Counted from the stretch's first letter, positions 42,901-52,847 are shown. The stretch: 64,000 nt of DNA from Sarcocystis neurona (GCA_000727475.1 KL647311.1:97088-161087), one strand, 5' to 3'. Made by a program: numbers and translations. The notes: generated by a model not told the origin, from the sequence alone.

Positions 42901-44408
42901 GATCTTCATCAGCAGGAAGGCCGCCGCGCTTACAGTGTTCCCAAGGAGTTGCTGCCGCTTCACCATCCGCCCCAGCTACTGCTGCTGCTGCTGGCAAGGC
43001 TGCTGCCGTTGCTTCTTCAGGTGTTGCATCTGCTTCGCCGCACTCGCTCCACGGAGGGGCCGCGGCAGGAGGGGCGACAGAGGTCAGGTCGTTCGCGCTG
43101 AAATTGCAGCAGCAAGAACGGAAGCAGCAGCTGCAGCAGGAGCAGCAACAGGAGGAGCAGGAGGCAGGGGAACGGGAGAGAGAAGAGGAGGAGCGCAAGC
43201 GGCGCTATCACACTCGGCTACACCTCATGCGGCGGCAGCAGCTGGAGGAAGAAGAGACCTGGAAGAGTGACGGGCGCGTTCTGGGCGGCAGTAGGAGTGC
43301 GGAAAGAAGCGCCACCAGCAGTAGCAGCAGCAACATAAGGCGAAACGGCACCAGCAGAGCGGAGCTAGAGGAGCGAAAAGGCGCCCCACTTCTGAGCAGC
43401 AGCAGCAGCAGCGGCAACAGCAAGGAAGTCCATCAGCTGCTTCCGGTGTCGCGTCTTTCTGCTGCTGCTCAGCCTGCTGCTGTTCTGCACCCCAGCGGCA
43501 ACCGCAACGGCAGCAGCAGCAGCAGCAACACCCGGCCTAGCAGCATACGTGCGATGCCTGCTACTGTCGCTGCTGCGGCTTCAACAAAGGAGGTGGTACG
43601 TGGCGTGTATTTCGATGTGACGAATCAAGCTTGGGCAGCGAATATGAGAGTGAAAGGTCGAGTGCAGAAGAAAAGCTTTTCTTTGAAAAGATACGGCTGC
43701 GAAGCGAGGCAGAGAGCTATTCAAGCCCGAAAGGAAATGGAGAAGGATTTTGGCAAAGCCCCAGTGCTCTTCTTCACAGGGCTTCCTACCCTTCCCTTCG
43801 CCGCTACTATGCATCTCCAGAACAACAACAACAACAGCAGCTACGGCAGCAACAACAGCAGCTACGGCAGCAACAACAGCAGCTACGGCAGCAACAACAG
43901 CAGCTACGGCAGCAACAACAGCAGCTACGGCAGCTACAACAGCAACAGCCACCTACGTCATCACCTCCAGAGTAGCAGCAGCCACCACCAGCAGCACAAC
44001 AGCAGCCGGCCTAGTAGCCCGGGTGTCTTGTCTAGCGACAGCGGCCTGAACTCACACAGCGGCAGCAGCCACACTTCCCCGGGAAACTACTACGGCAGCG
44101 CCAGTATGAAGAACGTCGGCAGCCCGCACAATATAAGACACGTGGCTTCGGGAGGCGCAGGCGGGAGAGCGGCACCTTCAGCGGCAGCAGGAGGAAACAG
44201 CAGTGGCGGCGTGCACCACCACCAACAACAGCCTAACAGCAGCTTTACACAACCAGAGGAAGGAAGCAGGAGCGTCTTTGTAAGCAGTCCCCGACACGAG
44301 GGCTACCTGTCCCCTGCTGTGCACCGCGGCTACTGCAACAGGAATCCAGAGACAAAGAAAGATGCTGTGGGCATCGCAGAAAGTAGCAGCCCCAGCAGCA
44401 CCAGGTGA
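36939..44408 (+). CDS. ApiAP2 family DNA-binding protein, 2489 residues, one C-terminal AP2 domain
   Basis: A single open frame from ATG (in-frame TAA at 36924) to TGA. ApiAP2 proteins are the main sequence-specific transcription regulators of apicomplexans. The AP2 domain is at residues about 2222-2272: GVYFDVTNQAWAANMRVKGR, then KKSFSLKRYG, then an amphipathic stretch EARQRAIQARKEMEK. The key aromatic W2232, the FS pair at 2247 and YG at 2252 fit the AP2 fold (three strands plus helix). The other 2200 residues before it are CAG-derived low complexity: poly-Q, QQQE, poly-S, poly-A and E/R-rich charged blocks. A short N/S/G/Y repeat and a basic, serine-rich tail follow the domain. No second AP2 domain was seen. 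A spliced 5' exon cannot be excluded, but the ATG and upstream stop make a single-exon CDS the simplest model. Confidence 0.9.
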   Translation: MARGGGVVIKNEKQTLQPVLRPWNQREQVELSAAVVTPADQQQRRTEKQQQQQPERERQQGGEVGEEEDDERTERPGRSQRQAKKEDRQGTKQEQELRYSKKEQEEQKQQDVEAMEGKSDAAAEFAAESYGRWSWSTSSSVGDGTSAGAAAEKQQQQELQQLGKQGKVQCPQHMRETPEKESWQPPQPNEPEQLLEKQQQQRAQQRRQGQQPSKNLGKDELHEEEDESERDTSQKQQQQQHEERCLKQEQLEGQTAPQQQLQQGEEQGGLAADKEEEEEEQVVMRQENTWKDERALTCAGFNVHYLPSETRSNSSDSQLVSSSKGSLVPGSGSGNPFRSSSSGSSAWCKNHAKTEDAAAGGGKGAAREAPTAQEHAAETIAAAVEDETAAEEELRRGSWTSEMGSTLQGASDSSSRSSSNEVKRERFLNGEGIIEGAVFVQQQEAQLEGLEQQGEREEKDQQQLRGREDRKHQWPKQDPQDKEGEEEDEEEQKRQQQEELKQPQQVILEPAPGVRSEETDRNGRTCTAAGAAADVGIAAADVGSAAADVGSATGRREGGEVREKQWQHQASRADGGGEEEQEDNNCDSSSTGQSTSSDRTLRSSSGSSSSSASTSNSSSTMLRLGGQRDYAPLLTCLLSTKSSRGTGEGSTSSNDSTRSTEDNHSSPCSSTGSSLSNSPSSLHSSILHGTSCSSSSGQMLHSNIGSEVVHTNNSDAASTVLSSAASSNGDKFRNSDSNVRNSLDSVSKTRRVSSNSGRDSEEGDALNAEPERINLQRALQQLLVPLPPVDRAAAQQRQNSDMDRSDYCFVGEAEDLNEREHHLQRTPQPQKQQEQTRPMQLQQEAMDWRRQQQWEAEEEVVGDARAGGGEKKRKRSHLLHQASTSSPRGSGDNDKTLGCRTLRSGFEASRAATAAARAAATGEDGKLVALREREGTEESRSSSRYTAESRWPALLLRDREEEEAGKRRAAQQRAYYISSAVYSDGNESGWGKPSQQERESASYFRLDDSSTKTTRSSLASLAAAAAGVPATPEQRGSSSDPVLAGEAAAAARSEAARGEKAAAVAGERGGSYLDEGPDARAYEAQQHFKRRRSEEAQQQHKKTEEGGDGAEQRRDEHHRQGIAAEPARREDTGFATPAGAPTEEEAEIEALKHLLAEQLSRVLPEGDELQYHLPSAGEKQKVQPHGNSDCEGESGRAAGTLSATRGNSSSTHLDEETGQRRLDGVYRAAAAAATSRRWQPQAASAAAMDDGKAALGDAAPTAGEGAARGGAKHRQWSPGLHGFHLAPLCGVSSRPSTAEGGVRTEATAAQTAKEHSAGGFQVRTAACAAADFEDPRRLLQLEQQQEHTAPTPATTSVHAVGESELRHRGQQGATDSSLSLDRPYERVNGFAAVTAPTVVDPAEPAASGEKTLLTALLNAAAAAAEAARGIECSSSAHAPAGEDAAAAIEQQQPQQERNEGVAAANAVAALLQMLLAAVGSRESGDEGIYQLLRQVVEQQRQQGHPQQQDSAFCDSSSCSSEFHAGSVAEGAARALLLLQREAQQQQQPYSFPASAGLCTAAGRLPSPGVVSAAGAAGPEGGKGARGAGAAAAAGATSAAAAAAEEHYFEKREVGALLHEERSREVGGAVGKPHPYPRKLLQGRGDATTESLALAGNERDYSSGSSLTYLSTSEESGSSNGRRVVRRRLSIDDALLQQHLHLQQQLLQQRKRQHQGRPSGEEQEEEERQRQRLLFRGAGGSLDDSEQRPQQQLVRQHVRLHQQQLPLQQQQHEQQQYEQEQLQRRDSVQERLKQEHVQRQQLLLRQLLAEEGRYAEARAPRQQQQQLSEREKEELLLMHRWMKKQQQHQGETEEEADQRHVHMPREASELIPRGAAAAGLSSVAGKWQQKNCTAADFVGSSLSPAAAAERSSDSVLRYETSSSREEGVVVYGREREEMNTLLSRQHRLPYPEWGGNSSCSGEEVLLPSPGNCSSNSNVRGGKNECLTSGSSSAGRPPRLQCSQGVAAASPSAPATAAAAGKAAAVASSGVASASPHSLHGGAAAGGATEVRSFALKLQQQERKQQLQQEQQQEEQEAGEREREEEERKRRYHTRLHLMRRQQLEEEETWKSDGRVLGGSRSAERSATSSSSSNIRRNGTSRAELEERKGAPLLSSSSSSGNSKEVHQLLPVSRLSAAAQPAAVLHPSGNRNGSSSSSNTRPSSIRAMPATVAAAASTKEVVRGVYFDVTNQAWAANMRVKGRVQKKSFSLKRYGCEARQRAIQARKEMEKDFGKAPVLFFTGLPTLPFAATMHLQNNNNNSSYGSNNSSYGSNNSSYGSNNSSYGSNNSSYGSYNSNSHLRHHLQSSSSHHQQHNSSRPSSPGVLSSDSGLNSHSGSSHTSPGNYYGSASMKNVGSPHNIRHVASGGAGGRAAPSAAAGGNSSGGVHHHQQQPNSSFTQPEEGSRSVFVSSPRHEGYLSPAVHRGYCNRNPETKKDAVGIAESSSPSSTR
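43602..43754 (+). other. AP2 DNA-binding domain coding segment
   Basis: The only stretch of the ApiAP2 ORF without homopolymeric runs over more than 60 codons. It encodes GVYFDVTNQAW...MRVKGR...FSLKRYG...ARQRAIQARKEME. The spacing of W, R, FS, YG and the A-rich helix fits apicomplexan AP2 domains. Confidence 0.88.
43827..43934 (+). repeat. 21-bp minisatellite, five copies, within ApiAP2 CDS
   Basis: The unit agcaacaacagcagctacggc repeats with TAC at 43842, 43863, 43884, 43905 and 43926. In the ApiAP2 frame it encodes the heptad NNSSYGS. In the next frame it would encode LRQQQQQ. It follows the AP2 domain by about 30 codons. Confidence 0.95.
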
Positions 44409-46102
44409 TCATATACGAGCGAAGTAGTACAGCCCAGCCACTTCATAGCGTCTGATGGGGAAAAGCGGGGACTGTCTGTCTCCTAAAGTAGCCGCAAGTT
44501 ACATCTGCATCCTCTCAAGCAGAAGGAGTCCAACGCTGCTGCTGCTGCTGCTGCAAGGCGCGCAGTGCCCGAGCAGTATCGACAGGGGCTAGCGTGCAGT
44601 AGATGCCGAGACAACACTGTAGAAAATGGACCCGGTTTCACTGGGAGAAGAGCACTGAAATGGGCGCGCTAGACGGGGTGAAGCAGCAGGAATATCACTG
44701 GTCAGTATGTCAGGGCAACAACGGCCACACAGGTTTCCACGCTGGCACAGCAGCACCCGTCCGTCTGCACGAGTGGACGCGGTGTCACCAGCAGTGAATC
44801 GGTGCACGTATGTGAAGCATTTTTATTGATACATGCGGCCAGTGCTGCTCTGCAAAGAAAACCGGCTGATGAGGAGGGTGCTGGCAAACGTCCAGCAGGA
44901 TTAGAAGAAGAAAGAAAACCGAATCTTTTCCCTTCAAGCAGCGCGAGTTCGCATCCACAGCTGCAGGAAATTTACCTGTGCATTTCGCTCAACATGCTCT
45001 CACGGTATCGCTCTTCAACACACACATCGTCGTGCGAAGTACGTGCGCGGCGTGAGGTGTTTCGAAGCGCACGTACATCAAAATGTGTATGTATGAATTT
45101 ATCCAGGGGCGCTGCTTTTCGCCCAACTCCGTAGGAGGCATACATATACACATGCGCAAGCGCATCTGAGTTTTTCTCAGCGTACGAGGGCATGAACGTG
45201 CAGTGACATACTCATCTCGCAGTTTTTGCGCAAGTATCGCAGAATTTTCAGAGGGTTCCACTAGGAGTAAGCCATTTTTTGAATGGACTCCTCTGTGTAG
45301 CATTCGTTGCTTATAGACAGAGTGAGTACCCTATTTGTCTGGTGTCCCTACGTGAATCTCTCGATGAGTATAAATTGACGTATCGCAGGCTCGACAGAGG
45401 GATATGTAAAGATACAAGAGTATGCGTGCATTTCTTTGTGTATCGCAAGACATGTGTGTGTGGCACCGTGCTCGGTGCGCTACATTGCCAGTGTACGCGC
45501 TGCAGGTGGTGTCCGTTTGGGAGGGGAAACGCTCCTGCCTCCTACGTTCGTATCCGTATCTCTGTGCTAAGACACGTGTACACACGTCTATGCAAACGAT
45601 AGCTACCGTCGCCGACTGCAGAATGCAGTCATCAAAACACCGTTCAGTGGCGAAGCCTTGCGGACGGCGTGACACGCCTGCCCATCGCCACGTATATCGT
45701 TCTGCAGTAGTTAACTCTTCCACATAGACAGATACATAGAGATACATACGTATGTGGTGTACATTTTTTTTAAAGGTATGTATGTGTACACATATTCGTA
45801 CATGCGCCCCACTGCGGGTATTTTTGGAGGCGGACGCATTTATCTCCATGTACATTTTGTGCAAAAAAAAGTGCATCTCCGTGCTGCAGGGGTGAAATGG
45901 TTGTGTCTGTGAGGGGAGCTGCCAGGCACGAGTTGTTGACAAGCATATACTGCAGCTAAGGAGTTTTTTTATAGGGATAGTCTAGATGCATACGTATATA
46001 TCTGCAATGTGTAAATGCATTGATGGGTACGTAGAAACAGGAAGTAAAGTGAAATTGGATTTTTCAGGCATTTCCTCCAGTAGAGGTTACGAGGGTATTG
46101 GG

Positions 46103-46134
<32 letters not shown>

Positions 46135-47360
46135 GTGTATACGTAGATTGTGTTGGTCCAGTATATCTGCACTAACGTAGACACCGGATGGAAGAGTGGG
46201 GTGGGGTAGGATTTCTATTTTGTGTAAACGATCCCACAGCGACGCACAGGTGCGGCTCTTTGCGTAAAGGGATGACGGGGAGTGCTCTGATTCTTCAACA
46301 TTCGTATTCACCGTTTACATACGTAGCCGTGTTTATGTAAGCATCCTTATGGGTAGGTGTCGCTTGTGGCCCACGAGAAAGAACTCTGCGCAGTTGTACT
46401 GTTCCACCGCTCCACTGCAACCAGCGTAGCGGTGCTGTGCAGTACAAGCGCAGGCGTATAGAGAAGTGTGTGCGCTGTGTGCTAAGGTCAGAGGCTCTGA
46501 AAATAGTGTCTAGAAGCAGGATGTTATGACGCATACGCGGGACGGCGGGCCGCACCGTTTATTGGGGTGTGCACTGTCTTCTCTGTATTATCGCGGACAC
46601 ACTGGTGTGTTCGTGCACGTAGGTGCCCACAATAGCTGTGAATTATCTGTTGGATGCTGCTGATGAGGGCGAAAACGCCAGTGCTCCTGCTTTTTATGAA
46701 GCGGTAGAGGGCTGCAAAATATTGGTGGAAGCAGCTGCGAACGCAGCATTCCCCTGTTGCAGTTCTGACTTACATCAATAATAGCGCCGTTTGTACCGAA
46801 GTCGACTCAGCTGCCATGTAACGTTAAACGACGAAGCACATGGCAGAGAAAAAATGTTCTGCGAGTTGGTGTGTATGTGAGATGCTGTGCCAAGTACCAG
46901 TGATCAAAAGTGTGTGACACATGTTGCACTGCTTTCAGTGGGAGCATGCACGTGTGGTGAAGAACAGAAAGCCCGTGTATTCCCTGCAACCGTGGTTGCC
47001 AGTACAGCAATAGAGAGAAGTTCTCTCAAGGAAACTGGAAGAGCATGATTCAAGCTCGGAAAGACGGACCCGTGGCTTACGTCAGAGTTTCGCTGTTTGC
47101 AGATTGAGCTCGGGGTTCTCTGAGAAGTCACTGGGTCGGTTGGATTCTCAACAAAATTGTTTGCGTGTGTGTGGACGAGCCCAAGCAAAACGCTTCGGTA
47201 ACAATGTCGTTTTCACCCACGGCATGAACAGTAGCTAGTTGGCCTAAATGAAACGCCGCTGCAATGCACTACGGCGTGCTTGAGAAGTGAGAAGTTTGTC
47301 CTTATTAAGGTACGTGCTCCCACGTGAACTGGGATGTGAATTTGGGACGTAATTGCGTAA

Positions 47361-47645
47361 GAATTCAATGCGTCTCAGCTTTTCGGTGAGGAATGGCAAC
47401 CACTTACAATTCGAAGCGAAGAGTGCCTCGTCGTCAGTGGGCATTCACCTTCTCTGAATGAGGGTCATGTACCGCCGACTACTGGCGAAGGTGGTGTAAG
47501 GTTTGTCACACAGAAGGTGGCATATGTAGATTTTAAAAAGATTATTGAATGCATCGCAAGCGGGCAAGAAGACGCGTTCTGCGTCCTGCAAGGTGATGAC
47601 AATGTTTACATATCTTCATTTACCGGGGATATTTTTGTCTCGTGA
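47361..47645 (+). CDS. Candidate exon, 94 codons, no ATG, unidentified
   Basis: Open from just after a TAA to TGA at 47643. It reads smoothly, with balanced composition (for example FGEEWQPLTIRSEECLVVSG and VAYVDFKKIIECIASGQEDA) and no repeats. No in-frame ATG, so it would be an internal or terminal exon. A coding-like open segment also lies at 46630-46785 (PTIAVNYLLDAADEGENASA). No family assigned. The length is within what chance could give. Confidence 0.2.
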   Translation, partial: EFNASQLFGEEWQPLTIRSEECLVVSGHSPSLNEGHVPPTTGEGGVRFVTQKVAYVDFKKIIECIASGQEDAFCVLQGDDNVYISSFTGDIFVS

Positions 47646-48440
47646 ATGGCAGCGCTCGAACCAGCCTGATCTCGATGCTCCAGCTACAAAGTAGTTCACT
47701 TGTGCGTCGTGCGAGTGCGTCACTGCTCCTCGTGCTCGTTTCTTGAGTGTTCTAACGGCTGAGTCTCGGAATGCGGTGATACGTGTTCACGGTATAGGTG
47801 GAATTTGCGTGGTGCGCAGTCTTCCGCCCGTAATATGCAGTCTTGTGACGTTGGTGAGAAGCAAGCAGAAAGGAGTATGCAAGTCAACACGGATCTGCAT
47901 AGCTGGTACTCGAGCGCGCAAAACACCGCTTCTGGTTCGGGCCTTCACGAGCTGTCAATCATGTACCATATGACCTCAGTGGGTCTTCGGATCAAAAAGT
48001 GTCCATTTTCTTCTGCTTCAGTAGGTGGTGGTCTCGCAGCAGAGAAGAGCAAACGTAGCGAACGTTGACAGCTCCTCTATTCCGATCTCGAAGGTGCTTC
48101 ACGCGCATGAGCACCACCTGATGGTCGCACATTGTCGATTTCGAAACAGCTTGGGTGAATGGCGAGGGGGACGAAACAGACTGTACATGCATACCTACAT
48201 GCGTGGTTGTGCCACCACAAATTTCACTTGGCAAGTACTACGTACAGGCAGGTACTCATGCATTGTCTACATTCCCATCGGAGTATGCGGTTACGTACAC
48301 TTGGGACCTTCCACTGAGTGCGAGGCTTCATGAGGAGTGAACATTGGGTTTCTTGGCCAAGGCTCATTCCGTGAGGGGGAGGACGACGTCAGTTTCTGAT
48401 TGTTCGTGAGTGTCTTAGTGGAAAGACTTCCGAAATGAGA

Positions 48441-48860
48441 TTAACGCCGTGCTGCTATAGGGAGGAGAACGTCTTCACTATACTGCTGTCTGGAGTCGTA
48501 GTATAGGACGCTTGAACGTAGACTGATGCCGTCCTGGCGTGAGAGGCATTCGAAATGTCCCTCAGAGGCTGTCAGTGCGTCTGCACATGCAGCACGGATA
48601 CACATGCTACGAAGGCGGACACACATCAATACCTTCGTGTAGACCAAAAATGCACAATGAATTTTGCAGGGACGGTTAACCTGTGTATCACGAACTCCCA
48701 AGTACGGACAGCTCGCTCGCCTGTCATTTTTAATGGGGAAACCTAATCTCTCCCGTATAGCCTCGCATCCACTTTTATCGGCGTAAGAAAGTCGACAATT
48801 ATACACTTGAAACGCAGTTGCAGGTGGGGTCGCAGTAACGGACGACGCGCTCACGTACAT
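48441..48860 (-). CDS. Hypothetical ORF, 139 residues, unidentified
   Basis: ATG-started minus-strand frame ending TAG/TGA-side at 48441. Contains several cysteines and no repeats, low complexity or membrane segment that I can define. It has no recognised domain and no neighbour that suggests a role. Could be a chance ORF. Confidence 0.2.
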   Translation of the reverse strand: MYVSASSVTATPPATAFQVYNCRLSYADKSGCEAIRERLGFPIKNDRRASCPYLGVRDTQVNRPCKIHCAFLVYTKVLMCVRLRSMCIRAACADALTASEGHFECLSRQDGISLRSSVLYYDSRQQYSEDVLLPIAARR

Positions 48861-49154
48861 TTTGTGCGCAGCAAATAGAACTTCTCTGGAACGACCGGGG
48901 CATCCCGATTACTCGCGCACCCCATCAACTGGTGCCGACACACTGCTGCACGTCTTTCTCGTGCGAATCTTGTGCCTCTTTTCATCCACCTACACGCACA
49001 AACGCTTAAGCTTCGTTCCTTGTTAGAGTTTGCAAGCGTAGCTTTTTTGGGGAACCAGCACACTGTATGCATCCACGGGTGCCCCCACCACCCTTTTAGT
49101 CCTACCGCAGAATGCACACAGAAGAGTGGAGAGACGGGATAAACGTCCACGTAA

Positions 49155-49367
49155 ATAAATAATGTGAATAGTTGAACAGGTATACACATGAACGTGTGCA
49201 TGCCTTCGGAGAATGCCGAAAACTTCATACCCTGATGAAGGAATACGATTCGCACGTAAATTACATAAATAATGTGAATAGTTGAACAGGTATACACATC
49301 AACGTGTGCATGCCTTCGGAGAATGCCGAAAACTTCATACCCTGATGAAGGAATACGATTCGCACGT
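49155..49367. repeat. 110-bp tandem duplication
   Basis: Copies at 49155-49257 and 49265-49367 agree over 103 bases apart from one position (g at 49190, c at 49300). A 7-base linker separates them. Near-identity suggests a recent event. Each copy contains gccttcggagaatgccgaaa, a small inverted-repeat-like motif. Confidence 0.95.
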
Positions 49368-51889
49368 TTGTGTGTATGCAAATGTGTACAAACGAGAGCG
49401 CACGCATTTTGTGTATTCGCCAGTGGCGTATCTCAGATGGCGACTGTATTAGCATCTGTGTATATGTGTGTATATATACTGGGTAAATAGACCTTCGAAT
49501 GCCAGCTCACGCAGACGCAATGGCGAGAAAAGCTGAAGTGCGCACACCGTCACGTGGATGGAATCAGTGTTCAAGCAGTCGTCAGCGCAGCCGGACCCGT
49601 ACATGCGTCCACACTGCAGTGGATACCGCAGTGTTTGCTGTTTGGATACGTTCAACTTAACGCACTTGTCCTCTCACGTACGTGTGTGCATATAGGTATT
49701 TGTATTTAGACATATCGAATAATAGCCAAGAGTGTGCCGCTGCATTTCTTTAAATTATGGGTGTCACACATAAGTTAGTCCGGGAAGAGAATTTGAGCCA
49801 CCACGCCTTCGAGCGCGTCAATATTCGTACAGTCATACTGTCACTACATGTAAACTTCGTGCAAGTGTTATCACTGCATGAATTCTGCGGCTGTTTCATT
49901 GCTGAATATTCGAGAGAAGGAAGACGAGCAGCGCTCTGTGATACGCGACAGGCTGCGACGTACATCCTGTAACAGGCGAACATCAAAGCGACTGCCTGTA
50001 ACTCCCATGCGTAGAAGTGACCCTCTGGGCGTATACGTACATTCATGCTTGCAGCACGTAGGGCGATTGGGAGGAGGAGGAGGATACCTAACTAAATAAC
50101 CTACGAGTAGTTATGCGTGTACACTAAATTACGTATACGTGTAAGCTAGGCGTCGAAGTGTATGCGTCTATGCGAACTTATAACTAACGTATCTGGTCCA
50201 CGTGCGACTCTCCTGGTGGCTTCACGATACCACTGAAATTTCTAGTGTGAAGCCGTTCTCCGTCGGAAGCTGTTGCCGGGCTCTGTACTTGTGGAATTAC
50301 GTCGCCTGTCTCTGAGCTCGATAGTGTGAGTAACTGTCGCTTGTCTGATTTGCATTCTTCTCCTCGTTGCGTTCAGGGGCTTCTTTCGCCGTAACTATCG
50401 CTTGTGTGACACATTTTTAAAAGTAAATTGGGTATGTGCATGCGTACGAGTTTCTTTCCCACGTTAGCGTTGCCGGCAGCTTCTGCGCGGGCGCCTCCTC
50501 GTGCCCGTTCCATATTCTTCCCTTAGCCTCCCCAAGCGGTTTTCTGGGGAGCCGTCCCCGTATTTTCATTTTCAGTGGTCTTCCCCTGTAGTTGGAGCTT
50601 TGCCCGCTGAAATGGGGCCACCAAATTGGAGTCGTGTGGCCGCTTTTCCGCTTTCTTTTTTTCGCAAGGGACACAGAGTTGTACCTCTGAAAAGATTATC
50701 ATCATCATACGGGCGCTTCAGTTTTTCACCCCAGTGCCGTGCATAAGCCGCACCCTTGCCGAATCGAGCAGTCTTTACCATTAAGTCGTACATAATACTA
50801 ATCGATATCTGACGGCGTACGTAAGGTTACGCATACATTTAGGTGTATGCGTTTATCGTACACATATCCTCAGGATACACGTGTAATAATACACACGTAC
50901 GTTTGCACACGTGCAGAGGTAAATATTGGTAATCTTCTTCCACATTTTCTGCTTCTCTTTGTGCTGCCTGCGTCCACGCGTCCGCGCGTGTCATCGCGGC
51001 TCTGTTGTCCGCGCCCGCGTGTTTGGCGGCATCTCACCGCTTTATCTCTATGTACCAGTTTATCTACCTTTACTTCTCCTCTGCATGTGGATCTCTGTCT
51101 CTCTCGCTACCTCTCCACTTTTTCCACTATATCTACTTATCTACCCCTGTCCATCTGTCCACATCCGTACCTCTTCGCTGAACCAACATCTTTCTTTCGT
51201 TCCGTAACAAACGTATTCGTAGGAAGGCCGAACCTTGAAAGTTGTATGTACTTACCTGCCTTTTTCTTTTGTAATTTACCCGTACCCTCCTGACTCCTTA
51301 CATGTGTGGACAAACATCTCCGCGTATATGTAGAGAGGCGGTGCGCCTGTAGGAAATATCAGAAGTACCGCGGCGCGGCCGACTGGAGAAGGAGCGCCCT
51401 TCTGCTACGCCTGGGCCTTGCGCCTTTACATATCCCAGATCTTCCACTTGGTCCATCGTACGACGTCCGAAGGTGAATTTTTTCCTTTTTCTGTGTTAAA
51501 TTAATTTTCCCTGTCCTCACGCCAGGGTGTCAGCAACACCCTGTAAACTTGTTAGTAGAGTGTGTGTCGTGCAATTTGGTCTCCAGTTTTCCCCAACACA
51601 CGCTATCTCTCCGTCTTCTTCGTCTTCTCTTCCCCTTTCTTGCTTCTTTCCGCCCCAAATATAAAAACTGTCTCCTTTTTTTCTGACGGAGAAGGGGCGT
51701 TCCCATCGCGTTTTCTCTTTTCTCTCTCTCCCTCTCTCCCCGGCGCCTGTTTTCCTGAACGAATGGTTAACGTCTTCTTCTTTTTCTTCGACTACGTGAG
51801 CAGTCTGTTTTCAACCAACAGAAGTTCGTGCGGGAAGGAAATCCTGCACTCCTCATCTACTTTTTCTGCAGACACAGCTCGCTGTACGG

Positions 51890-52560
51890 ACAGCTGCAGC
51901 AGCAGTCCCAAAAGCAGCAGCAGCAACAACAGCAACGGCACACAAGCAGCAGCAGTAGCACCACCAGCAGCAGTAACAGCCGCTGCAGGTGGAGGAACAG
52001 CAGCCGCGGTAGCCCCAGCACCCCCAGTACCAGCGGCAGCAGAAGCGAAAACGCAGCAGCAACAACAGCAGCACCACGCAGGCAGCAGTAGTAGCAGCAC
52101 CAGCAGCAGTAACAGCCGCTGCAGGTGGGGAACAGCAGCCGCAGTAGCCCCAGCACCCCCAGCACCAGCGGCAGGAGAAGCGAAAACGCAGCAGCAACAA
52201 CAGCAGCACCACACAAGGAGCAACAGTGGCAGCACCAGCAGCAATAAGAGCCGCTGCAGGTGGAGGGACAGCAGCCGTGACAGGCCCAGCGCTAGCACCA
52301 CCAGAAGAGAAAAAGCAGCAGCAACAACAGCAGCAACACACAGGCAGCGGCAGCAGCCCAGCAGCAGTAAGAGCTGCAGCAGGTGGATAAACAGCAGCCG
52401 TGGGAGGCCCAGCAGCAGCAGCAGGAGAGAGCAAGCAGCAGAAGCAACAGCAGCAGCACAACAACAGCAGCAGTAGCAGCACCGGCAGCAGTAAGAGGCG
52501 CAGCAGGTTGAGGAACAGCAGCCGTGGCAGGCCCAGCACCAGCAGCAGCAAAGAAGAAGT
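51890..52560 (+). repeat. Higher-order CAG satellite, five units of 123-136 bp, upstream of RRP46
   Basis: Each unit begins near cagtaacagccgctgcaggtgg (51971, 52107), caataagagccgctgcagg (52242) or cagtaagag (52365, 52489). It continues through a gcccagca-rich middle and a CAG/CAA run. Unit lengths are 136, 135, 123 and 124, so the reading frame rotates. Most units carry TAA near their start, so no frame stays open across the array. It lies 290-960 bases before the RRP46 ATG, probably as promoter or 5' UTR sequence. Confidence 0.85.
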
Positions 52561-52847
52561 AGGACCCGATGCAGCAGAAGCGCAGGAAAAAGGGTTTCAG
52601 GAACGGCAACAGCAGCCCGCCGAAACGCAGCAGGAGCGACGGGAGCAACGGAGACTGCAAGAGCAACACCCGTCACCGCGCGCGCGCGCGCGACTGCAGT
52701 ATAGCAGGAGTTGCACTAACAGCAGCAGCAGCAGCAGCCAGGAGAACAGCTTGGGAGGACAAGTGGAAGAGCTGCAGATGACGCGGAGGAGGAAGAGAAC
52801 ATCAAAATGAAAGTGTATTTCTCCATTTTCCCCCAAGTGATCGGAAA

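Larger units (their letters stand above)
44409..51880. other. About 7.5 kb without a recognised gene
   Basis: Contents: a residual CTG run at 44536-44553, TA/TATG microsatellites at 45720-45800 and 46100-46140, an ATG-less open segment at 47361-47645, an ATG-started minus ORF at 48441-48860, a 110-bp tandem duplication at 49155-49367 and pyrimidine-rich sequence at 51040-51170 and 51590-51790. None of the translated frames matches a family I know. Confidence 0.55.

Noticed and set aside
45331..45942. 203-codon minus-strand ORF
   Set aside because: Starts at a non-ATG codon, no domain, partly microsatellite-derived, and of a length expected once by chance in this window.
51243..51256. Match to the 5' end of U1 snRNA (tacttacctg)
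   Set aside because: Only the first bases agree; the sequence that follows does not fit U1 stem I or later elements.
51792..52676. 294-codon minus-strand ORF rich in Leu, Cys and Ala
   Set aside because: Antisense of the higher-order CAG satellite, no domain.
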